The notes: a model not told the origin generated them from the letters alone. DNA of 14,279 bases from Bog-756 sp037141235 (GCA_037141235.1 JBAXCY010000060.1:1-14279); one strand, 5' to 3'; shown: positions 6,472-13,465, counted from the first letter of the stretch. A program made the numbers and translations.

Positions 6472-7894
6472 GGGACCCGGCCCGTACCGGCTTGGCCTTC
6501 CAGAAGTAGTCGTGGATGCCGTCGGACGTGTAGAGCTTGCGGAACGTCATGGCCACCTTGTCGCCAATGTCGACGGTGTCTGGGTCGACGTCGGTCAACT
6601 CCACCGGGAAGCGTCCCCCGCCGTCGAAGTCGAGGATGGCGAAGACCACCGGAGGACTCGGTGAGTAGGCGAGACGGTCGATGGTGTAGGTGGCGATGGT
6701 GGCCTCGGTGTCGGCCCGGTCGATCGGCACCATGTCATCGACGGCGCCGCCGTCCATCGACACCCGAGAGGGCGGAAGGTGCACGGCACCTGACGACCGG
6801 TCCTGGGATCCGACGAAGCCGAACTTCCAATCCTCGTTGCGCCAGGCAGCCGAAGAAGACACCCGCTGGGGCTCGGGGCGGCGCGGCGGCTCCGGAGTGA
6901 CCATGCCGCGCCAAGTCAGGAACTTGCCGTAGGGAAGGTCGGCGCCAGCGGCGATCTGGGCGGCCACCGGGTCGGCGGGCGACCAGGCGGCCAGTGCGGC
7001 GGTAGTCCGGAAGATGAGCACATCGGCTCCGTCGGCCAGAGACACCACAGCGATGATCTGGTCCGGCGTGGCCTGCTCCACCATGGCGGCCAGCACCAGC
7101 CCTGCGTGGGCCGCGCCGGTCTGGCCCACCGTGGTCGAGAGGTCGTCGGCCACGGCGTCGTCACGGACGCCCAGCTTGCGGCCGAGGGCCTTGGCGGCCC
7201 GGCTGTGCATCCCGGTGACCACTACGTGGTCGACCTGCTCTGCTGTCACTCCGGCTGCCTTGAGGCCTGCTTCCCAGGCATCGGCACCGAGAGGCACATA
7301 GCGGGTCTCACCGAACCGCTCTTCCCAAGTCCGGGACCGGCGGTCGCCGGCCGTGCGCCACCGGTCGAGGAACTCATCGCTGATCGACGAGCCCCCTAGG
7401 AACTCAGCGATCACCGGTGTGCCCGGTCCGTCGTCGCCGATCACTACGGCGGCGGCACCGTCCCCACCGGCGGACTCGTCGGCTGATGTGGGCAGACCGT
7501 CTCGTAGGTCGGCCACCACGACCAGGGTCGTACTCGTGCCTGATCCGTCCAGGGCGGAGCGCAGGGCTCCGGGGCCCGATCGCAGGGCCCCGCCGAAGTC
7601 GTAGGCGCCGACATCGGCGGGTAGGCGCAGCGCGGCGTGGACGGTGGTGGCATTGGTCTTGTCCAGATAGGCCGGTGTGGCCGAGGCGAACCAGAGGGAG
7701 CGGGGGGCGGTACCAGGGACCGCACGCAGCGCCAGGCGGGCCGCCTCCACCCCCATGGTGGTGGTGTCCTCGTCGTGCGAGGCGACCGAGCGTGCGCCCT
7801 TGCCCCCACCGGACCCGAAGACCTGGGCCACGTCGGTTCGCTGGAGCCGGCGATAGGGGACATATCCAGCGATGCTGACAATTCCCCTGGTCAT
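6449..7894 (-). CDS. HMG-CoA synthase-like/DUF35 (OB-fold) fusion protein, cysteine-free
   Basis: A 481-residue protein in two parts. Residues 1 to about 310 follow the HMG-CoA-synthase/KASIII fold (GIVSIAGYVPYRRL, DEDTTTMGVEAARLAL, VVTGMHSRAAKALGRKLG, VGQTGAAHAGL). Residues about 320 to 470 are a DUF35-like acyl-CoA-binding OB-fold (PYGKFLTWRG, VVFAILDFDGGGRFPVELTD, VDIGDKVAMTFRKL). The whole translation contains no cysteine. The usual catalytic Cys position (ACxxG in related synthases) reads ALRSG with L104. The His is kept (H230), and the Asn of GN reads Gln (Q258). The DUF35 zinc ribbon cysteines are also missing. It therefore looks like a non-condensing scaffold or substrate-binding partner, presumably for the adjacent thiolase; that role is inference. 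ATG at 7894 has GAGG 8 bases upstream. Confidence 0.85.
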   Translation of the reverse strand: MTRGIVSIAGYVPYRRLQRTDVAQVFGSGGGKGARSVASHDEDTTTMGVEAARLALRAVPGTAPRSLWFASATPAYLDKTNATTVHAALRLPADVGAYDFGGALRSGPGALRSALDGSGTSTTLVVVADLRDGLPTSADESAGGDGAAAVVIGDDGPGTPVIAEFLGGSSISDEFLDRWRTAGDRRSRTWEERFGETRYVPLGADAWEAGLKAAGVTAEQVDHVVVTGMHSRAAKALGRKLGVRDDAVADDLSTTVGQTGAAHAGLVLAAMVEQATPDQIIAVVSLADGADVLIFRTTAALAAWSPADPVAAQIAAGADLPYGKFLTWRGMVTPEPPRRPEPQRVSSSAAWRNEDWKFGFVGSQDRSSGAVHLPPSRVSMDGGAVDDMVPIDRADTEATIATYTIDRLAYSPSPPVVFAILDFDGGGRFPVELTDVDPDTVDIGDKVAMTFRKLYTSDGIHDYFWKAKPVRAGSPDPALTA

Positions 7895-7960
7895 GAGTAC
7901 GTCCTCGTCGAGCTGGCCTTGTGCATGGTCGTGGTGGTCCCTTCGTGGTGGTGGCCGTGG

Positions 7961-8014
7961 TGGCGACTGGCGAGCAGTCCGGAGTGGCGAGAGTACTGGC
8001 GAGAGTACTGGCGG
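7961..8014. repeat. TGGCGA iterated repeats including an exact 12-bp tandem
   Basis: TGGCGAGAGTAC is repeated exactly at 7985-7996 and 7997-8008 and followed by TGGCGG. Two more TGGCGA copies lie at 7961 and 7968. The array sits in the divergent intergenic region, 35 bp before the -35 box of the plus-strand promoter. It may be an activator-binding array or simple repeat expansion. Confidence 0.6.
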
Positions 8015-8048
8015 AACCGGCGGGAAGGTAGTGCCGTGCGCAATGTCG

Positions 8049-8078
8049 TTGGCATCATCCGCTCGCTCATCCTATGAT
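8049..8078 (+). promoter_or_regulatory. Sigma70-type promoter of the plus-strand catabolic operon
   Basis: TTGGCA (8049-8054) and TATGAT (8073-8078) each match consensus at five of six positions and are 18 bp apart. The predicted transcription start is near 8085, about 65 bp before the ATG of the first acyl-CoA dehydrogenase. Confidence 0.65.
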
Positions 8079-8087
8079 GGGAACAGT

Positions 8088-8106
8088 ATCTGACGGTCAG
8101 TCAGAT
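8088..8106. promoter_or_regulatory. Perfect palindrome just after the promoter, candidate repressor operator
   Basis: ATCTGACGGTCAGTCAGAT has perfect 7-bp arms (ATCTGAC / GTCAGAT) around a 5-nt centre. It would start about three bases after the predicted transcription start, where a bound repressor would block transcription. Size and symmetry suit a TetR- or GntR-type dimer, common regulators of acyl-CoA catabolism. No such regulator gene is in the window. Confidence 0.65.
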
Positions 8107-8150
8107 CACCACCGCGGAACGTGCCGCACAGCCAGGATGGAGGTCGGAAC

Positions 8151-9332
8151 ATGGACTTCGAGTTCACCCCCGAGCAGCTCGAGTTCGTCAAGGAAGTAGA
8201 GCAGTTCCTCGACGACAACTATGACCCCGAGGTCTTTGACGTTACTCGGGAGAATATGGCGCAGATCGTCGACACTCCCAAGCGTCGCGCCTTCATGGCC
8301 AAGCTGGGTGAGCAGGGCTGGCTGGGGATCACCTGGCCCGAGGAGTACGGCGGCAAGGCCGGCAGCGGAATCTACGAATATCTGCTGAACGAGGCGCTGG
8401 CCGCCCGGGGCGGACCCCAGATCGGCAAGGGCGTCGGCATCATCGGCAAGACCATCATCACCCACGGCAGCGACAAGTTGAAGGCTGAGTTCCTTCCCAA
8501 GATCCTGAAGAACGAGGTCGAGTTCGCCGTCGGGTACTCCGAGCCCAATGCCGGCTCGGATGCCGCCGCGATGCAGCTCAAGGCCACTCGCGACGGCGAC
8601 GGCTGGCGCCTCAACGGCCAGAAGACGTGGACCACCTCGGCCCACTTCGCCGACTGGTACTGGGTGGGCGCCCGCACCGACCAAGAGGCGCCGAAGCACC
8701 ACGGCATCTCGCTCTTCATGGTGCCGATGAACCATCCCAACATCACCGTCAAGGCCATCTGGACCATGGGCGACGAGCGGACCAACGAGGTCTACCTCGA
8801 CGACGTGTTCGTCCCTGATGACTACGTGGTCGGCGAGCTCAACAAGGGATTCCAGTACATCTCCGAGGCCCTAGACATCGAGCGGTTCACCCTCTTCACC
8901 TACTCGCCCACCGCCCAGCGCCTCGACCTCCTTACTGAGTACGTCAAGGGTGCGACCCGAGACGGCGAGCCGCTGAAGGACGACGCGCAGATCCGGGCTC
9001 AGTTGGCCCACCTCCACACCGAGGCCGAAGTGGCCCGGGTACTGGGGCTGCAGTTCGTGGCCGCCTCGCTGTCCGACGGCCCGCCGCCCACGTCGGAGGC
9101 GTCCGAGTACAAGCTGTTCACCACCGAGTTCTCTCGCCGACTGGCCAATGCCTCGATGGACATCTCTGGATCCGGTGGTCAGCTGCGTGTCCACAGTGAG
9201 GAAGCTCCCATGGTCGGACGGTCGGAGTCGACCTATCGGTACACGGTCATCGACACCATCGGTGGCGGCTCCTCGGAAATCCAGAAGAACATCTTGGCCC
9301 GTCGCAAGCTCGGTCTCCCCAAGAACTTCTGA
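8151..9332 (+). CDS. Acyl-CoA dehydrogenase, subunit 1 of a probable heteromeric pair
   Basis: A 393-residue FAD-dependent acyl-CoA dehydrogenase forming a 2,3-double bond in an acyl-CoA. Seen: MDFEFTPEQLEF at the N-terminus, GYSEPNAGSD (129-137), QKTWTTSA, and GDERTNEVYLDDVFVP. LDIERF places E244 where isovaleryl-CoA dehydrogenase keeps its catalytic Glu. The C-terminus reads TIGGGSSEIQKNILARRKLGLP. The position of the MCAD-type catalytic Glu is Gly, and the usual RxQFGxPI/FQ motif for FAD is not visible. That motif is present in the second dehydrogenase of this operon, suggesting a shared active site as in actinobacterial alpha2-beta2 enzymes such as FadE28-FadE29. The start is ATG at 8151, with GGAGG at 8139-8143; the open frame to 8121 is rejected. 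Confidence 0.92.
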   Translation: MDFEFTPEQLEFVKEVEQFLDDNYDPEVFDVTRENMAQIVDTPKRRAFMAKLGEQGWLGITWPEEYGGKAGSGIYEYLLNEALAARGGPQIGKGVGIIGKTIITHGSDKLKAEFLPKILKNEVEFAVGYSEPNAGSDAAAMQLKATRDGDGWRLNGQKTWTTSAHFADWYWVGARTDQEAPKHHGISLFMVPMNHPNITVKAIWTMGDERTNEVYLDDVFVPDDYVVGELNKGFQYISEALDIERFTLFTYSPTAQRLDLLTEYVKGATRDGEPLKDDAQIRAQLAHLHTEAEVARVLGLQFVAASLSDGPPPTSEASEYKLFTTEFSRRLANASMDISGSGGQLRVHSEEAPMVGRSESTYRYTVIDTIGGGSSEIQKNILARRKLGLPKNF

Positions 9333-9346
9333 GCCACCCGACTCCT

Positions 9347-10591
9347 GTGACCTCCCTGCCCACCGCCTCTGCCGCCGCGCCTACCGATCCGACTGAGGGA
9401 CGCGCCTCGACGAGCCCGGCGGGGCCGCTGTCCGGTGTAGTGGTGCTGGATCTGGCCAGCGTCGGTCCGGCGGCCCGGTGCACCCGGATGCTGGCCGACT
9501 ACGGGGCGACCGTGGTGAAGGTGGGAACGGTGCCGGGTAGCGGGGTGGAGCCGATCCGACCGCCCTTCTACGCCTACAGCGGGGCCCGGTACCTCAAGCA
9601 TGTGGCCTTCGACCTGAAGGACCCCGACGGACGCGGCGCCTTCTTGGACCTAGTGCGGAGCGCCGACGTGGTGGTCGAGAGCTTTCGGCCCGGGGTGGTC
9701 GACCGTCTCGGCATCGGGTTCGATGCCCTGCGAGCGGTCAACCCACGGATCATCCTGTGCTCGACCACCGGCTTCGGCCAGGACGGCCCCCGCTCGGCGT
9801 GGGCCGGCCACGACATCAACTACCTGGCTGTGGGCGGCTACCTGGCCTCTACCGAGCCGGCGGCCGACGGTGGACCGCCAGTGTCCGGTGCCACCATCGC
9901 CGATGCTGCCGGTGGAGGGATGCAGGCAGCTATGGCTGTCATGGCCGCCCTCATCGGCCGGGGCACGGACGGCCCTGGCGCTCACCTCGACGTGTCGATT
10001 GCCGATGGCGTTCTGTGGCTCACCTCGCTGGCCGTCGACGAGTACCTGGCCACCGGCGCCCCAGTCGGTTTCGGGCACAACATCATCACCGGCCGGTACG
10101 CCTGCTACGACACCTACCGGTGCGCAGATGGGGCCTGGGTGGCCGTAGGGGCCATCGAAGCGAAGTTCTTCGCCAACCTGTGCCGCCTCTTGGGATGCGA
10201 CAGGTGGATCGGGAGCCAGCTCGACGATGCGTCCCAGGACGCCATCCGAGCAGACTTGGCGGCAGCCTTTGCCACCAAGGACCGTGACGCATGGGTGGAC
10301 GAGTTGGCCGAGGCCGATACTTGTGTCAGCCCGGTGCTGTCGGTGGCCGAACTGGTCGACGACGAGCAATATGGCGCTCGTGGCGCATTCGTCGAAGCAG
10401 TGCGGCCGGCCGGCGCCGTTGGGCCGACGTCGTTCCGCCAGGTGGGACCGGTGCTGGCCGGCATGCCTAGTGCGGGCGACCAGGTGCTGGCCGGGGATCC
10501 GTCCCGGTCGGACACCGACGAGCTGTTGGCGGCCGCTGGTGTGACGGCAGAGCGGATCGCCGAACTACGAGCGAAGGGAGTGGTGGCATGA
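9347..10591 (+). CDS. Alpha-methylacyl-CoA racemase (CaiB/BaiF class III CoA-transferase family)
   Basis: A 414-residue family III protein. GHDINYLAVGGYL (154-166) is the signature of the racemase branch. H155, D186 (IADAAGGG) and E271 (VGAIEAKFF) match, at nearly identical spacing, the catalytic His126, Asp156 and Glu241 of the M. tuberculosis enzyme MCR as I remember it. The reaction would be R/S interconversion of a 2-methylacyl-CoA so that the S form can enter the dehydrogenase. GTG at 9347 follows the dehydrogenase stop by 14 bp, without a clear ribosome binding site. It gives about 27 residues before the conserved LSGVVVLDLASVGPAA. The stop overlaps the next start (ATGA at 10588-10591). 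CoA-transferase activity is the alternative, but the His/Asp/Glu set favours racemase. Confidence 0.85.
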   Translation: MTSLPTASAAAPTDPTEGRASTSPAGPLSGVVVLDLASVGPAARCTRMLADYGATVVKVGTVPGSGVEPIRPPFYAYSGARYLKHVAFDLKDPDGRGAFLDLVRSADVVVESFRPGVVDRLGIGFDALRAVNPRIILCSTTGFGQDGPRSAWAGHDINYLAVGGYLASTEPAADGGPPVSGATIADAAGGGMQAAMAVMAALIGRGTDGPGAHLDVSIADGVLWLTSLAVDEYLATGAPVGFGHNIITGRYACYDTYRCADGAWVAVGAIEAKFFANLCRLLGCDRWIGSQLDDASQDAIRADLAAAFATKDRDAWVDELAEADTCVSPVLSVAELVDDEQYGARGAFVEAVRPAGAVGPTSFRQVGPVLAGMPSAGDQVLAGDPSRSDTDELLAAAGVTAERIAELRAKGVVA

Positions 10592-11115
10592 GCGCCATCG
10601 GAATCGACGACATCGCGGGTGCCCTCGGGGTCAGGCAGTACGAAGAGGTGGGGGAGTTCCCTGTCGAGCAGGGGTACGTCTGGACCACCTGCTCATCGGT
10701 GGAGAACGGCAACCCGCTGTTCTGGGACGCGGAGGTCGCAGCCCAAGTGACCGGTGGCCCGATCGCCCCGCCGACCATGGTGTCGGTGTGGTTCCGGCCC
10801 CACCACTGGGCTCCGAACCGCTCGACCCCGGGCCTGCCCCTACAGATCCACTTCGACCTCAAAGAAGGTCTCGGCCTGCCCGAAGCGGTCATGAGTGACA
10901 ACACCATCGTCTTTTATGAGCCGGTCCGCCCGGGCGACCGGCTGACCACCCGCCAGATCCTGCAGTCGGTGAGCGATGAGAAGACCACCAAACTCGGCAC
11001 TGGACGGTTCTGGGTGATCGACGTCGAGTACCACAACCAAAAGGACGAGCTCGTGGCCGTGGAGAGCTACACCGGCTTCGGCTACCGACGCAGCGAGTCG
11101 GAGGCCGGCAAGTGA
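10588..11115 (+). CDS. MaoC-like (FAS1-type) dehydratase domain protein, probable non-catalytic hydratase subunit
   Basis: A 175-residue hot-dog-fold protein of the FAS1-like dehydratase/MaoC N-terminal family. ENGNPLFWDAEVAAQV and GGPIAPPTMVSVWF (about 39-70) are the family hallmarks, with YEPVRPGDRLTTRQIL in the middle and VDVEYHNQ-type strands at the end. The canonical catalytic Asp/His pair of MaoC hydratases is not evident, whereas the next protein has it. The two genes overlap by 4 bp (GTGA at 11112-11115). By analogy to ChsH1-ChsH2 and HadAB-type enzymes, they should form a heteromeric enoyl-CoA hydratase, this one shaping the acyl pocket. It also overlaps the racemase gene. Family assignment is firm; partner assignment is inference. 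Confidence 0.85.
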   Translation: MSAIGIDDIAGALGVRQYEEVGEFPVEQGYVWTTCSSVENGNPLFWDAEVAAQVTGGPIAPPTMVSVWFRPHHWAPNRSTPGLPLQIHFDLKEGLGLPEAVMSDNTIVFYEPVRPGDRLTTRQILQSVSDEKTTKLGTGRFWVIDVEYHNQKDELVAVESYTGFGYRRSESEAGK

Positions 11116-11591
11116 CCGCTCCTACGCTTCTGCACGGACAGGTCGCCTCGGGTGACGTGCTTCCCGATCTGGCCTACCCGGTCACGGCCACCACCATCGT
11201 CCTCGGGGCGCTGGCGGCACGCGACTGGCGGCCGATGCACCACGACAAGGACTTCGCCGTCAACCGCAACGGCACCCAGGACATCTTCATCAACACCCCG
11301 AACCTGGCATCGTGGTTCGAGCGCTACATCACCGACTGGACCGGACCGTTCGGACGCCTCCAGCGGGTGACCTTCCGGATGCTCGGGTCGATATTTCCGG
11401 GTGACACCATGGTGTTTCAGGGGAAGGTAAGCGATACTGGCGTGGACGACACCGGCTGCGGCTGGGTCGCCCTCGACATCGCCGTATCGGTCGACGGCGT
11501 GGCCAAGACGACCTGCACGGCTCGGGTAGCCCTGCCCATCGATGCCGACGACAACCCGTGGTCCCGCTCCGGCGACCGCTGGACACCCTGA
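11112..11591 (+). CDS. MaoC-fold enoyl-CoA hydratase, catalytic subunit
   Basis: A 159-residue hot-dog hydratase, expected to add water to the 2,3-double bond made by the dehydrogenase pair. ARDWRPMHHDKDFA holds D38 and H43, spaced as the Asp and His of the R-hydratase motif (GDxNPxH). RPGD-type turn appears as IFPGDTMVFQGKV, followed by C-terminal strands ending in ARVALP. The start is GTG at 11112 overlapping the previous stop. The product resembles the small catalytic ChsH1-type subunit of steroid side-chain hydratases. A 92-bp spacer with CA-rich repeats separates it from the last gene of the operon. Confidence 0.87.
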   Translation: MTAPTLLHGQVASGDVLPDLAYPVTATTIVLGALAARDWRPMHHDKDFAVNRNGTQDIFINTPNLASWFERYITDWTGPFGRLQRVTFRMLGSIFPGDTMVFQGKVSDTGVDDTGCGWVALDIAVSVDGVAKTTCTARVALPIDADDNPWSRSGDRWTP

Positions 11592-11629
11592 CCGACTACG
11601 AACGCACAGGCTGCACCCTGATCACCAGA

Positions 11630-11668
11630 CGCACCACCATTCGCACCACCACCATTCGCACCACCACC
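11630..11668 (+). repeat. 15-bp CA-rich tandem repeat in the leader of the last operon gene
   Basis: ATTCGCACCACCACC occurs exactly at 11639-11653 and 11654-11668, preceded by a shorter copy from 11630. It ends directly at the ribosome binding site AGAGGAG (11669-11675). The strand is nearly free of G and so unstructured, which would favour ribosome loading. Confidence 0.7.
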
Positions 11669-11683
11669 AGAGGAGAGCACCAC

Positions 11684-12814
11684 ATGTTGGACCTGACCTT
11701 CACCCCCGAGCAGGAGATGCTCCGTGAGACCGTGCGCGGCATCGTCGCCACCGCCAGCCCGCTGAGCGTCGTGCGTGAGTTGGAGGACGACCCGATCGGC
11801 TACTCGACCGAGCTGTGGAAGCAGCTGGCCCACCTCGACCTCATCGGCCTGCAGATCCCCGAAGAGTACGGCGGCTCGAGCATGACCACCTTGGAGAGCG
11901 TGGTCGTGTACGAGGAGTTCGGACGGGCCATCACTCCCTCCCCCCACTTCGTCAGCTCCATCATCTCGGGAGGCGCGCTGGCCCGCTCCGGTAGTGACGA
12001 GCAGAAGCAGGCCTGGCTGCCCGGCATCGTCACCGGTGAGGCCATCCTCACCCCGGCGTGGCTCGAGCCCGAGAACAGCTCGGGGCCGACCGGCGTGCAG
12101 GTGCGCGCCGTGCCCGATGGCAACGGATGGACCATCACCGGTATCAAGCGCCATGTGGCCTTCGCTACCTCGGCCACCCGCCTGGTCGTGCTGGCCCGGA
12201 CTGGTGACGGAGTCGAGGACATCGACCTGTTCCTGGTCGACCCGGCAGATTCCGGTGTCACCTTGACCCAGCAGATGACCATCGCCTCGGACGCTCAGTA
12301 CAAGGTGGAGCTCACTGGCGTGCGGGTCACCGAGGCCGATCGGATCGGGGCGGCCGGAACCGGATGGAACACCTGGAATGCCGTCATGCACGAGGCCATC
12401 ATCTTGGCGGCCGCCCAGGCCGTCGGTGGTGCCCAGTACGCCCTCGACATCACCGTCCAGTACGCCAAGGACCGCCAGCAGTTCGACAAGCCGTTGGGCG
12501 CCTTTCAAGCACTGGCCCACTACATGGCTGATGCCGCCACCAACGTCGACGGTGCCCGGGTGCTCGTGCACGAGGCGGGCTGGGCCCGCTCGGACGGCCG
12601 ACCGGTGGGCAAGCTGGCCCCCATGGCCAAGCTGTACGCCTGTCAGACCTTCCGCGACGTGACGGCCATGGCCCAACAGATCTTCGGTGGTATGGGCTTC
12701 ACCGTCGAGTTCGACATCCAGCTCTACTTCCGCCGGGCCAAGCAGTTGCAGATGTCGTGGTGGGACACCCGGATGCTCGAGGAGCTCATTGCCGCCGAGG
12801 TGCTCGACCGCTGA
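11684..12814 (+). CDS. Acyl-CoA dehydrogenase, subunit 2 of a probable heteromeric pair
   Basis: A 376-residue acyl-CoA dehydrogenase. MLDLTFTPEQEMLRETVR opens the helical N-domain. The middle-domain FAD/substrate motif is degenerate (PAWLEPENSSGPTG instead of LTEPxAGSD). The C-domain has the FAD-contacting DRQQFDKPLGAFQALAH (about 263-279) and IFGGMGFTVEFDIQLYFRRAK (334-353), typical of FadE28-like subunits. The strengths and gaps are complementary to the dehydrogenase at 8151, suggesting one heterotetramer with two complete sites. ATG at 11684 is chosen for AGAGGAG 8 bases upstream; the frame open to 11558 would translate the CA-rich repeat into Thr/Arg/Ile repeats and is rejected. Last gene of the operon. 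Confidence 0.9.
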   Translation: MLDLTFTPEQEMLRETVRGIVATASPLSVVRELEDDPIGYSTELWKQLAHLDLIGLQIPEEYGGSSMTTLESVVVYEEFGRAITPSPHFVSSIISGGALARSGSDEQKQAWLPGIVTGEAILTPAWLEPENSSGPTGVQVRAVPDGNGWTITGIKRHVAFATSATRLVVLARTGDGVEDIDLFLVDPADSGVTLTQQMTIASDAQYKVELTGVRVTEADRIGAAGTGWNTWNAVMHEAIILAAAQAVGGAQYALDITVQYAKDRQQFDKPLGAFQALAHYMADAATNVDGARVLVHEAGWARSDGRPVGKLAPMAKLYACQTFRDVTAMAQQIFGGMGFTVEFDIQLYFRRAKQLQMSWWDTRMLEELIAAEVLDR

Positions 12815-12860
12815 ACGGCGTAGTGGCGGCCGAGGTCGACCAGTTGTCGAGACGTTCGGG

Positions 12861-13094
12861 TCACTGGTCGGCGGGCGCGACCACTACGCGGTGGACACCG
12901 ACCTCTAGGGCGATTCCGATCTTTGCTGCGAGCTCGGTCTGAGTGAGGCCTGCGCCTTCACGAGCGTCGTGAAGTGCGATTCCCGTCCGGAGTTGTGCAG
13001 AAAGCTCCGCCCGTTGGCGATCATGGAGTTCTGCATCTTGGGTCGTCATCGCGGCCCGTGCATGCTCATCGATGTTCGAGAACGTTACGGCCAT
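12861..13094 (-). pseudogene. Truncated HTH antitoxin (HigA/Xre-type) relic
   Basis: The frame starts with MAVTFSNIDEHARAAM and runs to AREGAGLTQTELAAKIGI, a clear first half of an Xre-type helix-turn-helix as found in antitoxins. It then departs into ALEVGVHRVVVAPADQ and stops, so the recognition helix and following helices (normally xxISRIERG and beyond) are absent. No other frame nearby restores them. At 77 residues it is somewhat short. It follows the toxin relic with a 29-bp overlap, the order of RelE/HigB-HigA operons. A small expressed protein cannot be excluded, but DNA binding looks lost. Confidence 0.6.
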
Positions 13095-13301
13095 GAAACT
13101 CTTCTTGTCGTTCGTTGTTGCGCTGTTTTTGGAAGACCGTGAGTAGGACGATCGCACCATCAGGTCATTGCCAATACGTACTACGCCACGCACGACGAAC
13201 CATGGTGAATCCAGTTCGAACAGACCACCTCCGAGTGGCTTGCTGTGCGGCATCCTCAAGAGGTACCACTCGGATACTTCGGCCTCGAGCTCGATGTCCA
13301 T
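13066..13301 (-). pseudogene. Decayed RelE/HigB-type (phage Gp49-like) toxin
   Basis: Starting at ATG 13301 the minus strand reads MDIELEAEVSEW, then LLRMPHSKPLGGGLFEL, both standard for this toxin family. The 20 or so residues that normally lie between them are missing. After FEL the frame breaks. The continuation is in another frame (FTMVRRAWRSTYW, a TGA stop, then PDGAIVLLTVFQKQRNNE), which matches the family C-terminus. So there is a deletion, a frameshift and a nonsense codon. The open frame running through the whole region joins toxin N-terminus to antitoxin by accident. Confidence 0.7.
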
Positions 13302-13465
13302 GTGTCCCATGTCATAACTTGAAACGCATAACGGCAATCCTTCGCTCGGTTCCCCGGCCCCACTATCAAGGGCGACGACACAACCGTGCTGGGTTTGGCA
13401 CACAGATGCAGCGGGGCGACGATTCCCACTTCGTTGGTCGAGGGATAGAGCGATCCCTCCCTGAC

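Noticed and set aside
8121..8150. Earlier GTG start for the first acyl-CoA dehydrogenase
   Set aside because: ATG at 8151 has GGAGG at ideal distance and matches the family N-terminus; the extra ten residues do not.
9650..10369. Minus-strand open frame of 239 codons across the racemase
   Set aside because: Antisense to the racemase catalytic region; no motif recognised.
11558..11683. Earlier start for the second acyl-CoA dehydrogenase
   Set aside because: It would translate the CA-rich repeat and overlap the hydratase gene; AGAGGAG before 11684 decides the start.
11417..12676. Minus-strand open frame of 419 codons across the second dehydrogenase
   Set aside because: Antisense to a complete acyl-CoA dehydrogenase and spanning into the hydratase gene; composition is that of a mirror frame.
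12861..13403. A single 180-residue minus-strand protein
   Set aside because: Its N-terminal 34 residues match nothing and the remainder is a broken toxin joined to an antitoxin in one accidental frame.
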